Notes under the pieces: generated by a model
Database searches by the model: none
Told to the model about the DNA's origin: nothing
What the model saw: only the letters and a program-made list of their open reading frames with translations
Source: Lentisphaerota bacterium
GTDB taxonomy: Bacteria; Verrucomicrobiota; Lentisphaeria; Victivallales; GWF2-50-93
Reading direction: 5' to 3'
DNA: 33,824 bases
Assembly (NCBI GenBank): GCA_025360875.1
Contig: JANYBI010000767.1
Location: 1-33,824 of the forward strand
Position numbers and translations under genes: made by a program
Shown: positions 23,715 to 32,172 of the stretch, piece after piece
How positions within the stretch are numbered: position 1 is the stretch's first letter
Layout of the letters: every line of letters starts with the position of its first letter

Positions 23715-25958
23715 TCACATCTGCTTCCAGAAATATCCCCATGTGTTACGCAGCCAGATTGACGCGCCTTTTGTCAAGTCTACGTCGCGCGCGCCGCTGG
23801 TGGCAAGAGGGATGTCCAGCATCCAGTCAAATTCCCAGCCGCCATAATCCTGGCGTGTCTCGCAGTCGCGGAAGACATTGTTGGTCCAGGTGTTCACATA
23901 AACCCATCCTTTCCCTATCCGGTGGCGGTACAGGAACGGACGCGAGCCTGCGGGGAATTTCCCGACTGCGATCACTTCCGCGCCCTTGACCAGGGCCGGG
24001 ACCGGAGTGAAGGTGTCGTCATCAGTTGAACGGAATCCGAGAAGGCTCAGTTTTTCAGGATACGGGGCGAGATGGCGGAACTGCGGGCAGATGCCCCATT
24101 GCAGGCGGGGGAAGCATTGGACATCCATGTTCGCCTCCTGCGAAGCCGGAGTCGGGTACGGCCAGTTGGTACAGGGTATCTTCGCGTCCGGCCAGTCTTC
24201 CACGCCTTTCGGATCTACGCCGCTCAATCTGGCAAGCGATGCGTTGGAGTATGCCACGCCATGCTCGTCCTTGAAGGAGTCATATCGGTCAAGCGGGAAA
24301 TAGAGGACGCCTCCCTTTTCGACATATGAGAGCAGTTTGTCCGGCATGTCGCGGAAATCGCGTTCGTACATGTTGTCGGCTATCGCCACAAACTTGTACG
24401 AGTCCAGCGTCTCCTGCGAAATATGGATGTCGTTCTGCGAACTCCAGTAGTAGTCCGGCTCGACGCCGATCCGCGCAAAGGCGCCGTTCACTGCGCATGC
24501 CGTCGGCAGCGCCATGCGTCGGAACAGGCTGTACATGCGCGGCGAAGATGACAGCACCATCACGTCGCTTTTCTTCACCGGACGGTTTTCGTCCGCCCTC
24601 CGGGCCGCCTCGCGCGAATACCGGGACACAAGCGATATCACAGGCTTTGGAAATCCGTTGAAATCATTCATGCCAAGGGATTCTCCCTGGAAGAAATACT
24701 TGGTGGGATTCTCGAAACGCTCTTTCTGGTGCGCGCACCATGAGGCATTGTCGTCGCGCCAGTTCCAGTAATGCCAGCCGTCGGCATCGGCCGCAAGACA
24801 GGCGGCGTTCACGCGGTCGATGATTGCGGCCTGCTGTTCGAGCGTCTCAGTCCCGTACGCAGGGGAATCCTGCCAGCCGCCATGGCAGATTACTACTGGC
24901 TGCTGGACAGATTTCTTGAGGAACCTCGCCATGAGATAGGCCGCGTTGTAGACTACAGGAACCTGGTGCGAGAGGCGTGCGTGGTGCACTTCGCGGGTAT
25001 GCACCCATTCCTCGAACGGCTGAACATAGCTTGGCCGGGTCATCTCAAAGAAATAATATTCCATCCAGACCGCCTGCAGGAGTTTTGTCTCGGGGGAGAA
25101 ACCGTCGAGCATTGCCCAGGTGTTCGTGTTGCCCTCGAACGGAGTCCAGATGAACTGCGATGGCGCCACTTTCCTTATTGCCGCATCGAAACGCGCCTGC
25201 GCCTCCCCGATGCTTTTCTTCTGCCAGAGGATGTAGTCGTAGCTGAGCGGATTGCGCAGGGAACCGTTCCACTTGCTTTCCTGCGGAAGCATCACTTCAT
25301 TGAAATCGCGCGGACGGTTTTCAAGCGCGTCAGGTCCACCCATCGCATCAATGAGTCCTTTGAATGTTCCGTAGCGCTGTTTCAGCCAGGAATGCCATTC
25401 GTCCTTCAGGTTGAACGGTATTGAGACGTTGTCGAATCCCTTGTGAAAACGGTCGATGCGGTCGGTATACGCCATCACCGTCGGCTCATTCTTGTACCGT
25501 TCGGCGAACGGTTTCATCTGCATGACATATGCTTCATGCAGCGCAGGATTGAAGCTAGGAAGGAAACGGTTGTCGAACTCCCATTCGCGTCCGGAGATCT
25601 GCTTGTAGGCCGCTGGCGTGTCGATGAAAGGTCCGATGAAAATGCTGATGCGTACGCCAGCCTTCTTCGCGGACTCCACGATCGTGTCCATGCGCTCCAT
25701 GCTCTGCTGAATGACACGGCCGTTTTCGAAGAACATGTCGTTGTGGAAGAACATCGCCGCATGGTTGATGCCCACGTCCGACATGCGCCCGAAATCGCGG
25801 TCGAGTTCCTTGGCGTTCAATTCCCAGCGGCCATCGCGCCACCAGTCGGGACCGCATGCACCGGGAAAACGCCCGTAGTAGATCACCGAGTTGCAATACC
25901 AGCGTTTACCTTCGAGCTCAAACTGCCCTTTCGAGTTTATGCTGACAAAATTTTTCAT
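23715..25958 (-). CDS. Degenerate GH42-like clan-A TIM-barrel protein (copy 2)
   Basis: A protein of 747 residues with no signal peptide, homologous over its whole length to 6533-8761: YYGRFPGACGPDWW here matches YFGRTPGTCGGDWF there, and GWHYWNWRDDNAS matches GWWCWSDDDSS. The place after strand 4 that should read Asn-Glu reads AYTDRID, and strand 7 reads VICHGG. Conserved with the paralogue are FEG (E275), VWME (E300) and CHG (C358, H359). The C-terminal part (about 470-740) has an amidotransferase-like domain (LLSYVEKGGVLYFPLDR) and ends in a small beta domain. An AAGGA site precedes the ATG. It sits between the oxidoreductase fusion and the isomerase, which suggests a role on the same substrate. 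Confidence 0.82.
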   Translation of the reverse strand: MKNFVSINSKGQFELEGKRWYCNSVIYYGRFPGACGPDWWRDGRWELNAKELDRDFGRMSDVGINHAAMFFHNDMFFENGRVIQQSMERMDTIVESAKKAGVRISIFIGPFIDTPAAYKQISGREWEFDNRFLPSFNPALHEAYVMQMKPFAERYKNEPTVMAYTDRIDRFHKGFDNVSIPFNLKDEWHSWLKQRYGTFKGLIDAMGGPDALENRPRDFNEVMLPQESKWNGSLRNPLSYDYILWQKKSIGEAQARFDAAIRKVAPSQFIWTPFEGNTNTWAMLDGFSPETKLLQAVWMEYYFFEMTRPSYVQPFEEWVHTREVHHARLSHQVPVVYNAAYLMARFLKKSVQQPVVICHGGWQDSPAYGTETLEQQAAIIDRVNAACLAADADGWHYWNWRDDNASWCAHQKERFENPTKYFFQGESLGMNDFNGFPKPVISLVSRYSREAARRADENRPVKKSDVMVLSSSPRMYSLFRRMALPTACAVNGAFARIGVEPDYYWSSQNDIHISQETLDSYKFVAIADNMYERDFRDMPDKLLSYVEKGGVLYFPLDRYDSFKDEHGVAYSNASLARLSGVDPKGVEDWPDAKIPCTNWPYPTPASQEANMDVQCFPRLQWGICPQFRHLAPYPEKLSLLGFRSTDDDTFTPVPALVKGAEVIAVGKFPAGSRPFLYRHRIGKGWVYVNTWTNNVFRDCETRQDYGGWEFDWMLDIPLATSGARDVDLTKGASIWLRNTWGYFWKQM

Positions 25959-25978
25959 CCAACTTTTCCTTTATTTAA

Positions 25979-26037
25979 GTTCTTAGTATTATAGAACGTA
26001 GATATTTTTAGACAGGATTACAGGATTTTCATGATTT
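25979..26037. repeat. Short hairpin plus a common intergenic repeat string
   Basis: The 91-bp gap between the oxidoreductase fusion and the next gene has GTTCT/AGAAC (25979-25997) and the string GACAGGATTACAGGATTTTC (26011-26030). I recall the latter as recurring in intergenic DNA of many environmental bacteria. Neither has an obvious function here. Confidence 0.4.
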
Positions 26038-26049
26038 ATTGAATTCAAT

Positions 26050-28053
26050 TCACGCCTCCAGATCCAGCCATTTCATTTCATCAGGGCTCAGCTTCACTTC
26101 GAGCGCGGCCAGGCAGCTCCTGATCTCGGCAGGCCGCTTGGGACCGATGAGCGGGAACGTCGGAAACGGCAGATTCAGAACCCAGGCAAGCGCGATGTTG
26201 ATCGGTTCCACGCCGCGTTTTTTCGCCAGTTCGTTGACGCGTTCCTTGCGCCGGAAATTCTCCTCGCCGTACCAGCAGCGGCACAGTTCCGGATCAGACT
26301 TGTTCTCCCTGGAGGCGCGGTCCGTGAAGAATCCGCGCGCCTGGCTCGACCATGACAACATCGGCGTCTGCGTCTTTTCAAACCATTTGCGAGATTCGCA
26401 ATCAGACGAGGATACCAGATGCATGTCCCAGAGCGGCGCCAGCACGCGCGCCAGGCTGAGCTGGTTGCTGACCACGCTGAAACTTGCCAGCCCTTTGCTG
26501 CGGGCATATTCATCGAACGCCTTGAGACGCGGAATTGAAAAATTCGAAAGACCGAAGATTTTCATGCGTCCGGCTTTGAGATTTTCATTGAGCACATCAG
26601 CCCATTCGCCGATCGGCACCTGCTCATTGTCGCGGTGGATCATGTAGATGTCCACGCAGTCCATCTGCAGGCGTTCAAGGCCGTGGACAAGTTCGTAGGT
26701 GAGCCCTTCGGGATTTCCTTTTGCGAAGTTCGCACCTTTCTCGATGACGACCACCTGATCACGGACTCCTCTTTGGCGTACCCACGAGCCAAGATTGATT
26801 TCCGGTGCCCCGTTGGGGTTTCCATAGGCGTACGAAGTGTCAAAAGCGTTTCCGCCACGTGTGAAAAATTCGTCCAGCATGATCGAGGTGTCAGGCATGG
26901 TGTTGTTGGAATCGCATCCGAACACGAGACGTGAAACGGGCTTTTCCAGACCTTTGATTTTGCCGTATTTCATCGGGGCGTCCGCAGATTTCCGGAGAGG
27001 GCGGTGCGTGATCGTCTGTAATGCGTTCTCCGGTTTCTCAAGATCATAGACAAGTCCGATCTCCCTGCGCCAGCGGTCCAGGGCGCGGATGTTTCCAAGC
27101 GAGTCGTCCCAGCTCATTTCCGGCGCCTGGCGCTTTTCGATTGAGGCCGCAACAGCATCAGCCTCGACTGCGTAGAGATCCTTGTCGTGACGCACAATTA
27201 TTTCCTGTGAATCTGCGGCATAGTTCTTGCGCAGGATCAGCTTGCTCTCGGAATATCCGTATCCGGCGACCCATGGCGTAGGCACGAAAAGGCTTGCTTC
27301 GGAACCGTAGATCCAGACGACCTCCTCCTGCGCGACCCGCAGTCCGGTTGAAAGTTCAGCACATATCCCGCCGGGGAAACGCAATGACGCGACAGCGCAA
27401 TCGTCCGTGCCGGTCACGCCGAGATGGCCGCAGCCTTTCAGTTCGGCAGGTTCGTCGAACGGTTTGCCGGTGGCGGCACCTGCGATCAGGCGCGCCATCG
27501 ACAGCGGATAGCAGCCGACGTCCAATATTCCCCCTCCTCCGAGAGCCTGCGAAAAGAATCTGCTGTCGGCTGGCGCATTCGTGTTGTAGCTGAATGAGGC
27601 GTGGATCATCCGGATCTCCCCAAGAACACCGCTACGGACGATTTCCACAATCTTCCGGGTCTGCGGCGTGCACCGGTACATAAAAGCTTCCATCAGGAAC
27701 ACGTCATGTTCGCGGGCGGCGTCGATCATCGCCAGCGCTTCCGGCGTGTTCATGCCGATAGGTTTTTCCACCAGGATATGCTTGCCCGCCTCCGCGGCCT
27801 TTATTGTCCATTCCGCATGCATCGGATGCGGTGTCGAGACATAGACGGCATCCACGCCGGAGTCGGCGAGCAGTTCCTCATAGCTGGCATATGCACGCGG
27901 GATTTCGAACTCTTTCGCGAAGGATTCAGCCGTGCTCCTGGAACGGCTGCCTACAGCGACGAGTTCTCCAGTATCGGAGGCCTTGACGCCTTTGGCGAAA
28001 CGTTTGGCGATAAGTCCGGTTCCCAATATTCCCCAGCGAAGCCTGTCATTCAT
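26050..28053 (-). CDS. Gfo/Idh/MocA oxidoreductase fused to aldo/keto reductase
   Basis: A protein of 667 residues in two halves. Residues 1-350 are a Gfo/Idh/MocA dehydrogenase: Rossmann motif GILGTGLIAKRFA, the EKP motif with catalytic-type K97, and GGGGILDVGCYPL. Residues 361-667 are an aldo/keto reductase with the tetrad visible: FDTSYAYG (D405, Y410), VIEKG (K439) and YMIHRD (H473). Its C-terminal IGPKRPAEI contributes to coenzyme binding. Both domains use NAD(P)(H). The first typically oxidises a ring hydroxyl of a sugar and the second reduces carbonyls, so one polypeptide could oxidise and re-reduce a sugar. It is cytoplasmic. It lies between two glycosidase-like genes with a 14-bp spacing upstream. 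The domain calls are secure; the substrate is not. Confidence 0.93.
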   Translation of the reverse strand: MNDRLRWGILGTGLIAKRFAKGVKASDTGELVAVGSRSRSTAESFAKEFEIPRAYASYEELLADSGVDAVYVSTPHPMHAEWTIKAAEAGKHILVEKPIGMNTPEALAMIDAAREHDVFLMEAFMYRCTPQTRKIVEIVRSGVLGEIRMIHASFSYNTNAPADSRFFSQALGGGGILDVGCYPLSMARLIAGAATGKPFDEPAELKGCGHLGVTGTDDCAVASLRFPGGICAELSTGLRVAQEEVVWIYGSEASLFVPTPWVAGYGYSESKLILRKNYAADSQEIIVRHDKDLYAVEADAVAASIEKRQAPEMSWDDSLGNIRALDRWRREIGLVYDLEKPENALQTITHRPLRKSADAPMKYGKIKGLEKPVSRLVFGCDSNNTMPDTSIMLDEFFTRGGNAFDTSYAYGNPNGAPEINLGSWVRQRGVRDQVVVIEKGANFAKGNPEGLTYELVHGLERLQMDCVDIYMIHRDNEQVPIGEWADVLNENLKAGRMKIFGLSNFSIPRLKAFDEYARSKGLASFSVVSNQLSLARVLAPLWDMHLVSSSDCESRKWFEKTQTPMLSWSSQARGFFTDRASRENKSDPELCRCWYGEENFRRKERVNELAKKRGVEPINIALAWVLNLPFPTFPLIGPKRPAEIRSCLAALEVKLSPDEMKWLDLEA

Positions 28054-28067
28054 AACACGACTCCTTT

Positions 28068-30113
28068 TTATTTTATTGTCGTAGGCAGTTCTACCCCGCT
28101 TATCGCATAGGTATGCAGAGCTTCAAGGACGTATGAATCCGATTTCGGCAACGCCCTGCCGGCAGTGACATCGTAGACTTTCCCGGGCAGAGCCACACTG
28201 CGTTTCTTGAAATTGAAGACTGTCGCCTTCTTCCCTTTCTCATCGTGCCACAGGACGGAAAGCCCGTCCTCCTGCATATAACGGCGCTTCATGTCCGACA
28301 TGACCGCGTGATAATCGGCAAGAGCCTGCCTGAAGTCATCGCCCCAGACCGTATCGATGCGTTTGCCGTCAATTTCAAGAGGTATTCCGAGACACGCCTT
28401 GTTGGCGAGCTGGTAATAGAGGCCGTCGGCACCTTTCGGGTTGAGATCCTTCAATGCCTGTGTTCCGGGAACAGTGGTGTAGTCGTTGCCCATGCCGACC
28501 TTGTAGCAGGCGAATATGGTTTCCATGTTGTAGCTGGAAGGATGCCCGTGCATCGGCTGTGTCCAGGGGCCGAAGGACTCGATCGTCCAGGTCACGCCCT
28601 TGTCCTGCGCCTTCTTGAACAGGTCCAGTAGGCCGCGCCACATGGTCCGCGGCGCCATCTCATTATAGTTTATCGCCATGAAGGCCAGATTGTAGAAGCT
28701 GTCGAAGAAGAAATGCGTGCCGGTCTCCTTATGGATCTTAACATGCGAGTCGAGGAAATATTTCTTCGCCTCAGGACAGCTGAAGTCGAGCACGCTCATG
28801 CAGCCCATGTAGGCGCCGCCGTACTTCTGGCGCGAATCCTCGAGCAGCACATACCAGCACTCCTTGCCCAGCGACCGTTCCGACCTGTTGAGCGGACTGG
28901 AGAGCGCCTGGTCGTTGTTCGTCCAGCTCAGCACCTCTATGCCGTGCTTCGCGCACTCGTCGGCAAAGGCCTTGACCTTTTTCGTGCCTCCGAGCTTTTC
29001 TGACAGCTCGTACTCATGTCCGCAGCACATGTTCCAGTTGAACACTCCGGGCATCGGCGCGGACTCGGTAAATGCGGACTTCTTGAGATTGTCCACGAAG
29101 AGGCGTTTGACCCCGAGCTTGACGGCCGCAGGCAGCAGATCCTTGTAGTAGCTGTCAACCATGAAATTGCACCAGAAATTCTGGGCTATCGTAGGTACTA
29201 TGGGGAAATCCCTCAGTCCGAACTCGGCGCGCGCCCTGGTATCGACTTCGTCTGAAACCCAGGTCCACAGGTTCTTCTGGTCTGTTTCCGTTTTCGGCGC
29301 CGAGTTGATGAGTATCTTCTTTGCGGAAGTCGCATATTTTTTCGTCTGGTCGAAAATGTGCTTGTCAAAGACCTTCAGTTCCGGTTTTCCCGCATCGCGC
29401 ACAACAACGGAACGTATCAGCTCGAGCTTCTCAAAGACGCCGATGAGAGTCCTGCCGCCCTTGAACTGGTAGTCGAATGAACCGTGTCCGGCCCAGCGCG
29501 GAAGATTGTGGGTCATCACCGGATTCTGGTTGCCGCCCTCGATGAGGAAGAACAGTATTCCTTCGGTGGTCCAGGAGTTTTTCCGGTCGAACTTGATGGC
29601 GGGAGAGGAACATGAGGACTGCGAATAAGCCGTGGCGCCGCTTATGTCGCCGTCGAGTTCCCAGCTCGCCATGTCCATCAACCAGAAGGCCGGCACATCA
29701 GCGCTGGCGTATTCCCAGTGGTATGAGAATCCTTCGAAGCCGGTCCCGTTGAAAGTGTCCTTGGCCTGTTTTAGGACGAGATCTAGCTTCGCGGTGCCGG
29801 CGACAGGATCCTTGTCCCAGTCGCCTACCTCATGGATCGGATCGAAGCTGTGGTCGCGCATGAGCTTGACCGGAAGCTTTTTGAAGTTGGCTTCAAGGCA
29901 GATGCGGATTTCGTTTTTTCCCTTGACGATCTTCTTCAGATCCAGCCTGGAAAGCTCAAGTCCCGTGAAAGTCTGCATGAAGCATCTGAGCGGAAGACGT
30001 CCCGAGCGTACCAATGTCTTCCCGATCCAGATCCGTCCAAGTCCTACGAATTCGCCTTTTTCAGAAACGACTTCAAACCTGCAATCCTTGAGATCAACTA
30101 TCTGCTTGCTCAT
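28068..30113 (-). CDS. Putative clan-D-like TIM-barrel glycoside hydrolase, family not identified
   Basis: A protein of 681 residues. The ATG at 30113 has AAGGA about nine bases upstream; the frame stays open to 30509, but that extension overlaps the regulator and is low-complexity shadow sequence. Residues 1-250 appear to be a beta-sandwich. The barrel from about 300 has LFVDNLKK, IEVLSWTNNDQALSS and THFFFDSFYN, with D471 at the end of a strand where GH31/GH36-type enzymes carry the nucleophile. TIESFGPWTQPMHGHPSS (E512) follows, where the acid/base would lie. The assignment is by pattern only. No signal peptide is seen. It follows the regulator by 14 bp, so it is the first catalytic gene of the operon. 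Confidence 0.72.
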   Translation of the reverse strand: MSKQIVDLKDCRFEVVSEKGEFVGLGRIWIGKTLVRSGRLPLRCFMQTFTGLELSRLDLKKIVKGKNEIRICLEANFKKLPVKLMRDHSFDPIHEVGDWDKDPVAGTAKLDLVLKQAKDTFNGTGFEGFSYHWEYASADVPAFWLMDMASWELDGDISGATAYSQSSCSSPAIKFDRKNSWTTEGILFFLIEGGNQNPVMTHNLPRWAGHGSFDYQFKGGRTLIGVFEKLELIRSVVVRDAGKPELKVFDKHIFDQTKKYATSAKKILINSAPKTETDQKNLWTWVSDEVDTRARAEFGLRDFPIVPTIAQNFWCNFMVDSYYKDLLPAAVKLGVKRLFVDNLKKSAFTESAPMPGVFNWNMCCGHEYELSEKLGGTKKVKAFADECAKHGIEVLSWTNNDQALSSPLNRSERSLGKECWYVLLEDSRQKYGGAYMGCMSVLDFSCPEAKKYFLDSHVKIHKETGTHFFFDSFYNLAFMAINYNEMAPRTMWRGLLDLFKKAQDKGVTWTIESFGPWTQPMHGHPSSYNMETIFACYKVGMGNDYTTVPGTQALKDLNPKGADGLYYQLANKACLGIPLEIDGKRIDTVWGDDFRQALADYHAVMSDMKRRYMQEDGLSVLWHDEKGKKATVFNFKKRSVALPGKVYDVTAGRALPKSDSYVLEALHTYAISGVELPTTIK

Positions 30114-30127
30114 TTTCTTCTTCCTTT

Positions 30128-31192
30128 CTATATGTTTATTGCGGAAACCGCCAATGGCAGTTCGGATTCGAAAACTGGTCTTATATCCGTATCCTTCTGG
30201 AATTTCTTCTTCTCGCGCTGCGCCACCAGGCATCTGATGGAACGTGCAAGGACATCCTGGCAGTCCATTCCAAGACGTGTCACCGGCACACTGCTCGGGG
30301 AACGGTCCGGGAAATTGCAGTGCGCGACAACCTCCAGGTTCTGCGGAACTCTCACTCCCGAATGGAGGAGACCTTCGGTTGCCGCCTCGACCAGATGGTC
30401 GTCGCGTATGATCAGGGCATCCGGGCGGTTTTTTTCCGAGATCCCCATGAGAAGCATCGCAGCCTGATGCGCCGACCATGGATAGTCCGGTGAACATGCC
30501 TGGACCCACATCCCCCTGCCCACGCCCTTCTTCTCAAGATAGGCTGTGTCCTCTTCGACCGCCCATCTGTTGATATATGCGCCGATCAGGGCGATCTTCC
30601 TGCGCCCTTTTTTCATCAGATGCTCCACGGCCCTCTCGATGAAATTACGGCAATTCAAATTCATATGGCAGAGATCCGGATAGCATTCCGGATCGCATAT
30701 GGCGACTCTCGGCAGATCCTTCTGCTCCAGGACTGGTGTCCTTTCAAGATGGTATGGGGGCGCGATGAAGATCAGTCCAGCCACCCTGTGCGCCTCCACA
30801 TCCGACATGAGACGCCTGTAGCCTTCGGACTGGATGTGCCCGCCATCATAGCAATATGAGGAAAATTTCATCGGACCTCCGCCTGCGATCTTCTGGGCGG
30901 CCTGCTGGAACGCCATGGCGAAACGGGAGCCTGAGAACGGTATGCCCGAGACTAGGCCATAGTGGTTCAGGTGCGGCGGATTTTCCGCAACGACAGTCCC
31001 TCCGGACCGGTTCGTGCAGACGAATCCGTCGCGGATCAGGCTGTTCATGGCAAGCTGGACGGTCTGCCTGCTAGCATTGAACCGCAGCTGGAGATCATCG
31101 CGCGTGGGAAGCTTGGAACCCGGGGGATATTTCCCGCCGACTATTTCCATCCTGACCTGTGACAGGATATTGCTCTGCTTGGCGTTGATCAT
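30128..31192 (-). CDS. GntR-LacI chimeric transcriptional regulator
   Basis: A protein of 354 residues. The N-terminus (about 5-70) is a GntR-type winged helix (GSKLPTRDDLQLRFNASRQT, then V-x-LAMNSLIRDGFV). From about residue 75 it is a periplasmic-binding-type sugar sensor of the LacI/GalR class (VAGLIFIAPP, HLMKKGRRKIALIG, RPDALIIRDD). This is the architecture of AraR-like sugar-responsive repressors. As the first gene of the minus-strand cluster, it probably controls itself and the downstream genes and is released by a sugar from the pathway. The upstream region holds a promoter-like sequence. The ATG at 31192 has only a weak AAG upstream, and no better start is present. Confidence 0.92.
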   Translation of the reverse strand: MINAKQSNILSQVRMEIVGGKYPPGSKLPTRDDLQLRFNASRQTVQLAMNSLIRDGFVCTNRSGGTVVAENPPHLNHYGLVSGIPFSGSRFAMAFQQAAQKIAGGGPMKFSSYCYDGGHIQSEGYRRLMSDVEAHRVAGLIFIAPPYHLERTPVLEQKDLPRVAICDPECYPDLCHMNLNCRNFIERAVEHLMKKGRRKIALIGAYINRWAVEEDTAYLEKKGVGRGMWVQACSPDYPWSAHQAAMLLMGISEKNRPDALIIRDDHLVEAATEGLLHSGVRVPQNLEVVAHCNFPDRSPSSVPVTRLGMDCQDVLARSIRCLVAQREKKKFQKDTDIRPVFESELPLAVSAINI

Positions 31193-31232
31193 GGCGCTTA
31201 GTTCATTGATTTTTCTTTTAGTCTATATTTAG

Positions 31233-31259
31233 CTTATACTATTATGAACTATGTGTCAA
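31233..31259 (-). promoter_or_regulatory. Putative sigma-70-type promoter of the regulator operon
   Basis: Read on the minus strand, a perfect TTGACA (31254-31259) is followed after 15 bases by TATAAG (31233-31238), about 40 bases before the regulator's ATG. The spacing is two bases shorter than ideal. The surrounding AT-rich sequence, which contains loosely repeated AGT-n-ATA elements, would be a natural operator site, but I cannot define the operator. Confidence 0.4.
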
Positions 31260-31511
31260 GCCGCCATGGCAAAAGTTTTCAATAAACTTCTTGCTTTACT
31301 TGCACGGCCTATGGCTGGAATTATCTCGCACAAAGGCACAAAGCCACTGAGTAAAAATTCGATTTCCCATGATTTGTCCTATCTGCAATACTATCCGTCA
31401 TCTTGTTGTGTTTCTGCACGTTTATTAAATGGGCTATTGTCAAGTTTTTGCGTAGCAAAACCTTAACTATGATTTATTTTCGTGTGATTAGTGTGTTTCG
31501 TGGTTAATGTT

Positions 31512-31538
31512 TTCTGTGTATTCTGTGTGTTCTGTGGT
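31512..31538. repeat. Three tandem copies of a 9-bp unit
   Basis: TTCTGTGTA, TTCTGTGTG and TTCTGTGGT follow one another directly, preceded by related GTGATTAGTGTGTTTCGTGG sequence. It looks like a dispersed low-complexity intergenic repeat with no evident regulatory role. Confidence 0.6.
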
Positions 31539-31565
31539 TTATAATTTCGGCTGGAGGATTTTTCT

Positions 31566-31594
31566 TTGAAAATCTGGTAAGAGGAATGTATCTT
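31566..31594 (+). promoter_or_regulatory. rbr: Putative promoter of rubrerythrin
   Basis: TTGAAA (31566-31571), a 17-base spacer and TATCTT (31589-31594) place a start near 31600, about 35 bases before the rubrerythrin ATG. Five of six and four of six bases match the consensus boxes. It would give rubrerythrin its own transcription, independent of the divergent sugar operon. Confidence 0.35.
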
Positions 31595-31635
31595 CATGCA
31601 TCAACGGATAATTTCCAACTACAGGAGGATATGTC

Positions 31636-32172
31636 ATGGCGGAGTTAAAAGGCAGCAAGACCGAGAAGAACCTGATGGCGGCGTTTGCCGGAGAATCACA
31701 GGCCAGGAACAAATACACCTATTTCGCGTCTGTCGCAAAAAAGGAAGGCTACGAACAGATCGCCTCCATCTTCCTTGAGACTGCCGAACAGGAGAAGGAA
31801 CATGCCAAACTGCATTTCCAGCACCTCTCCGGCATAGGCGACACGATTGCGAACCTCAAGGCGGCAGCCGCCGGCGAAGGCGACGAATGGACCGACATGT
31901 ATCCCCGGATGGCGAAGGAAGCCCGTGACGAAGGATTCACCGAGCTCGCCCGCATCTTCGAAGGTATTGGCAAGATCGAAAAGGAACATCAGGAACGCTA
32001 CAAGATCCTGCTGAAAAACGTCGAGGAAGGCGCTGTCTTCCAGAAGAAGGAAAAGACCAAGTGGCGCTGCCGCAACTGCGGTTTCACGCACGAAGGCACG
32101 AAATCCGTGGACAAATGCCCGATATGCCAGCATCCGAAAGCCTATTTCGAGGTTGTACCCTATAACTATTGA
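31636..32172 (+). CDS. rbr: Rubrerythrin
   Basis: A protein of 178 residues, close to the family's usual length. The N-terminal four-helix domain carries the diiron ligands: E20 in FAGESQARNKY, E53 and H56 in the first EKEH, and E115 and H118 in the second EKEH (the E95/E99 region also contributes). The C-terminus is a rubredoxin-like iron site with C145-x-x-C148 and C161-x-x-C164. Rubrerythrin reduces hydrogen peroxide in the cytoplasm of anaerobes, so the organism is probably anaerobic. AGGAGG lies seven bases before the ATG. It is the only plus-strand gene in the window and stands alone, flanked by repeat-rich gaps. Confidence 0.97.
   Translation: MAELKGSKTEKNLMAAFAGESQARNKYTYFASVAKKEGYEQIASIFLETAEQEKEHAKLHFQHLSGIGDTIANLKAAAAGEGDEWTDMYPRMAKEARDEGFTELARIFEGIGKIEKEHQERYKILLKNVEEGAVFQKKEKTKWRCRNCGFTHEGTKSVDKCPICQHPKAYFEVVPYNY

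Larger units (their letters stand above)
31193..31635. other. Divergent intergenic region between regulator and rubrerythrin
   Basis: These 443 bp contain no convincing gene. They hold a promoter-like sequence for the regulator near 31233-31259, a small hairpin TTTTGC/GCAAAA (31446-31460), a GTGT-rich repeat stretch with a triple nine-base tandem (31512-31538) and a promoter-like sequence for rubrerythrin (31566-31594). A 71-codon plus-strand frame at 31251-31466 has no ribosome site worth noting. Confidence 0.6.

Noticed and set aside
30114..30509. N-terminal extension of the 28068-30113 protein by 132 codons
   Set aside because: It overlaps the regulator gene by hundreds of bases and has no domain; the ATG at 30113 has a proper ribosome site.
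31200..31260. Precise operator palindrome for the GntR-LacI regulator
   Set aside because: AGT/ATA half-sites repeat loosely, but the match between halves is too weak to define an operator.
31512..31538. CRISPR-like tandem repeat
   Set aside because: The three units are contiguous nine-base copies without spacers, so this is a simple tandem repeat. No CRISPR array, tRNA or rRNA was seen anywhere in the window.
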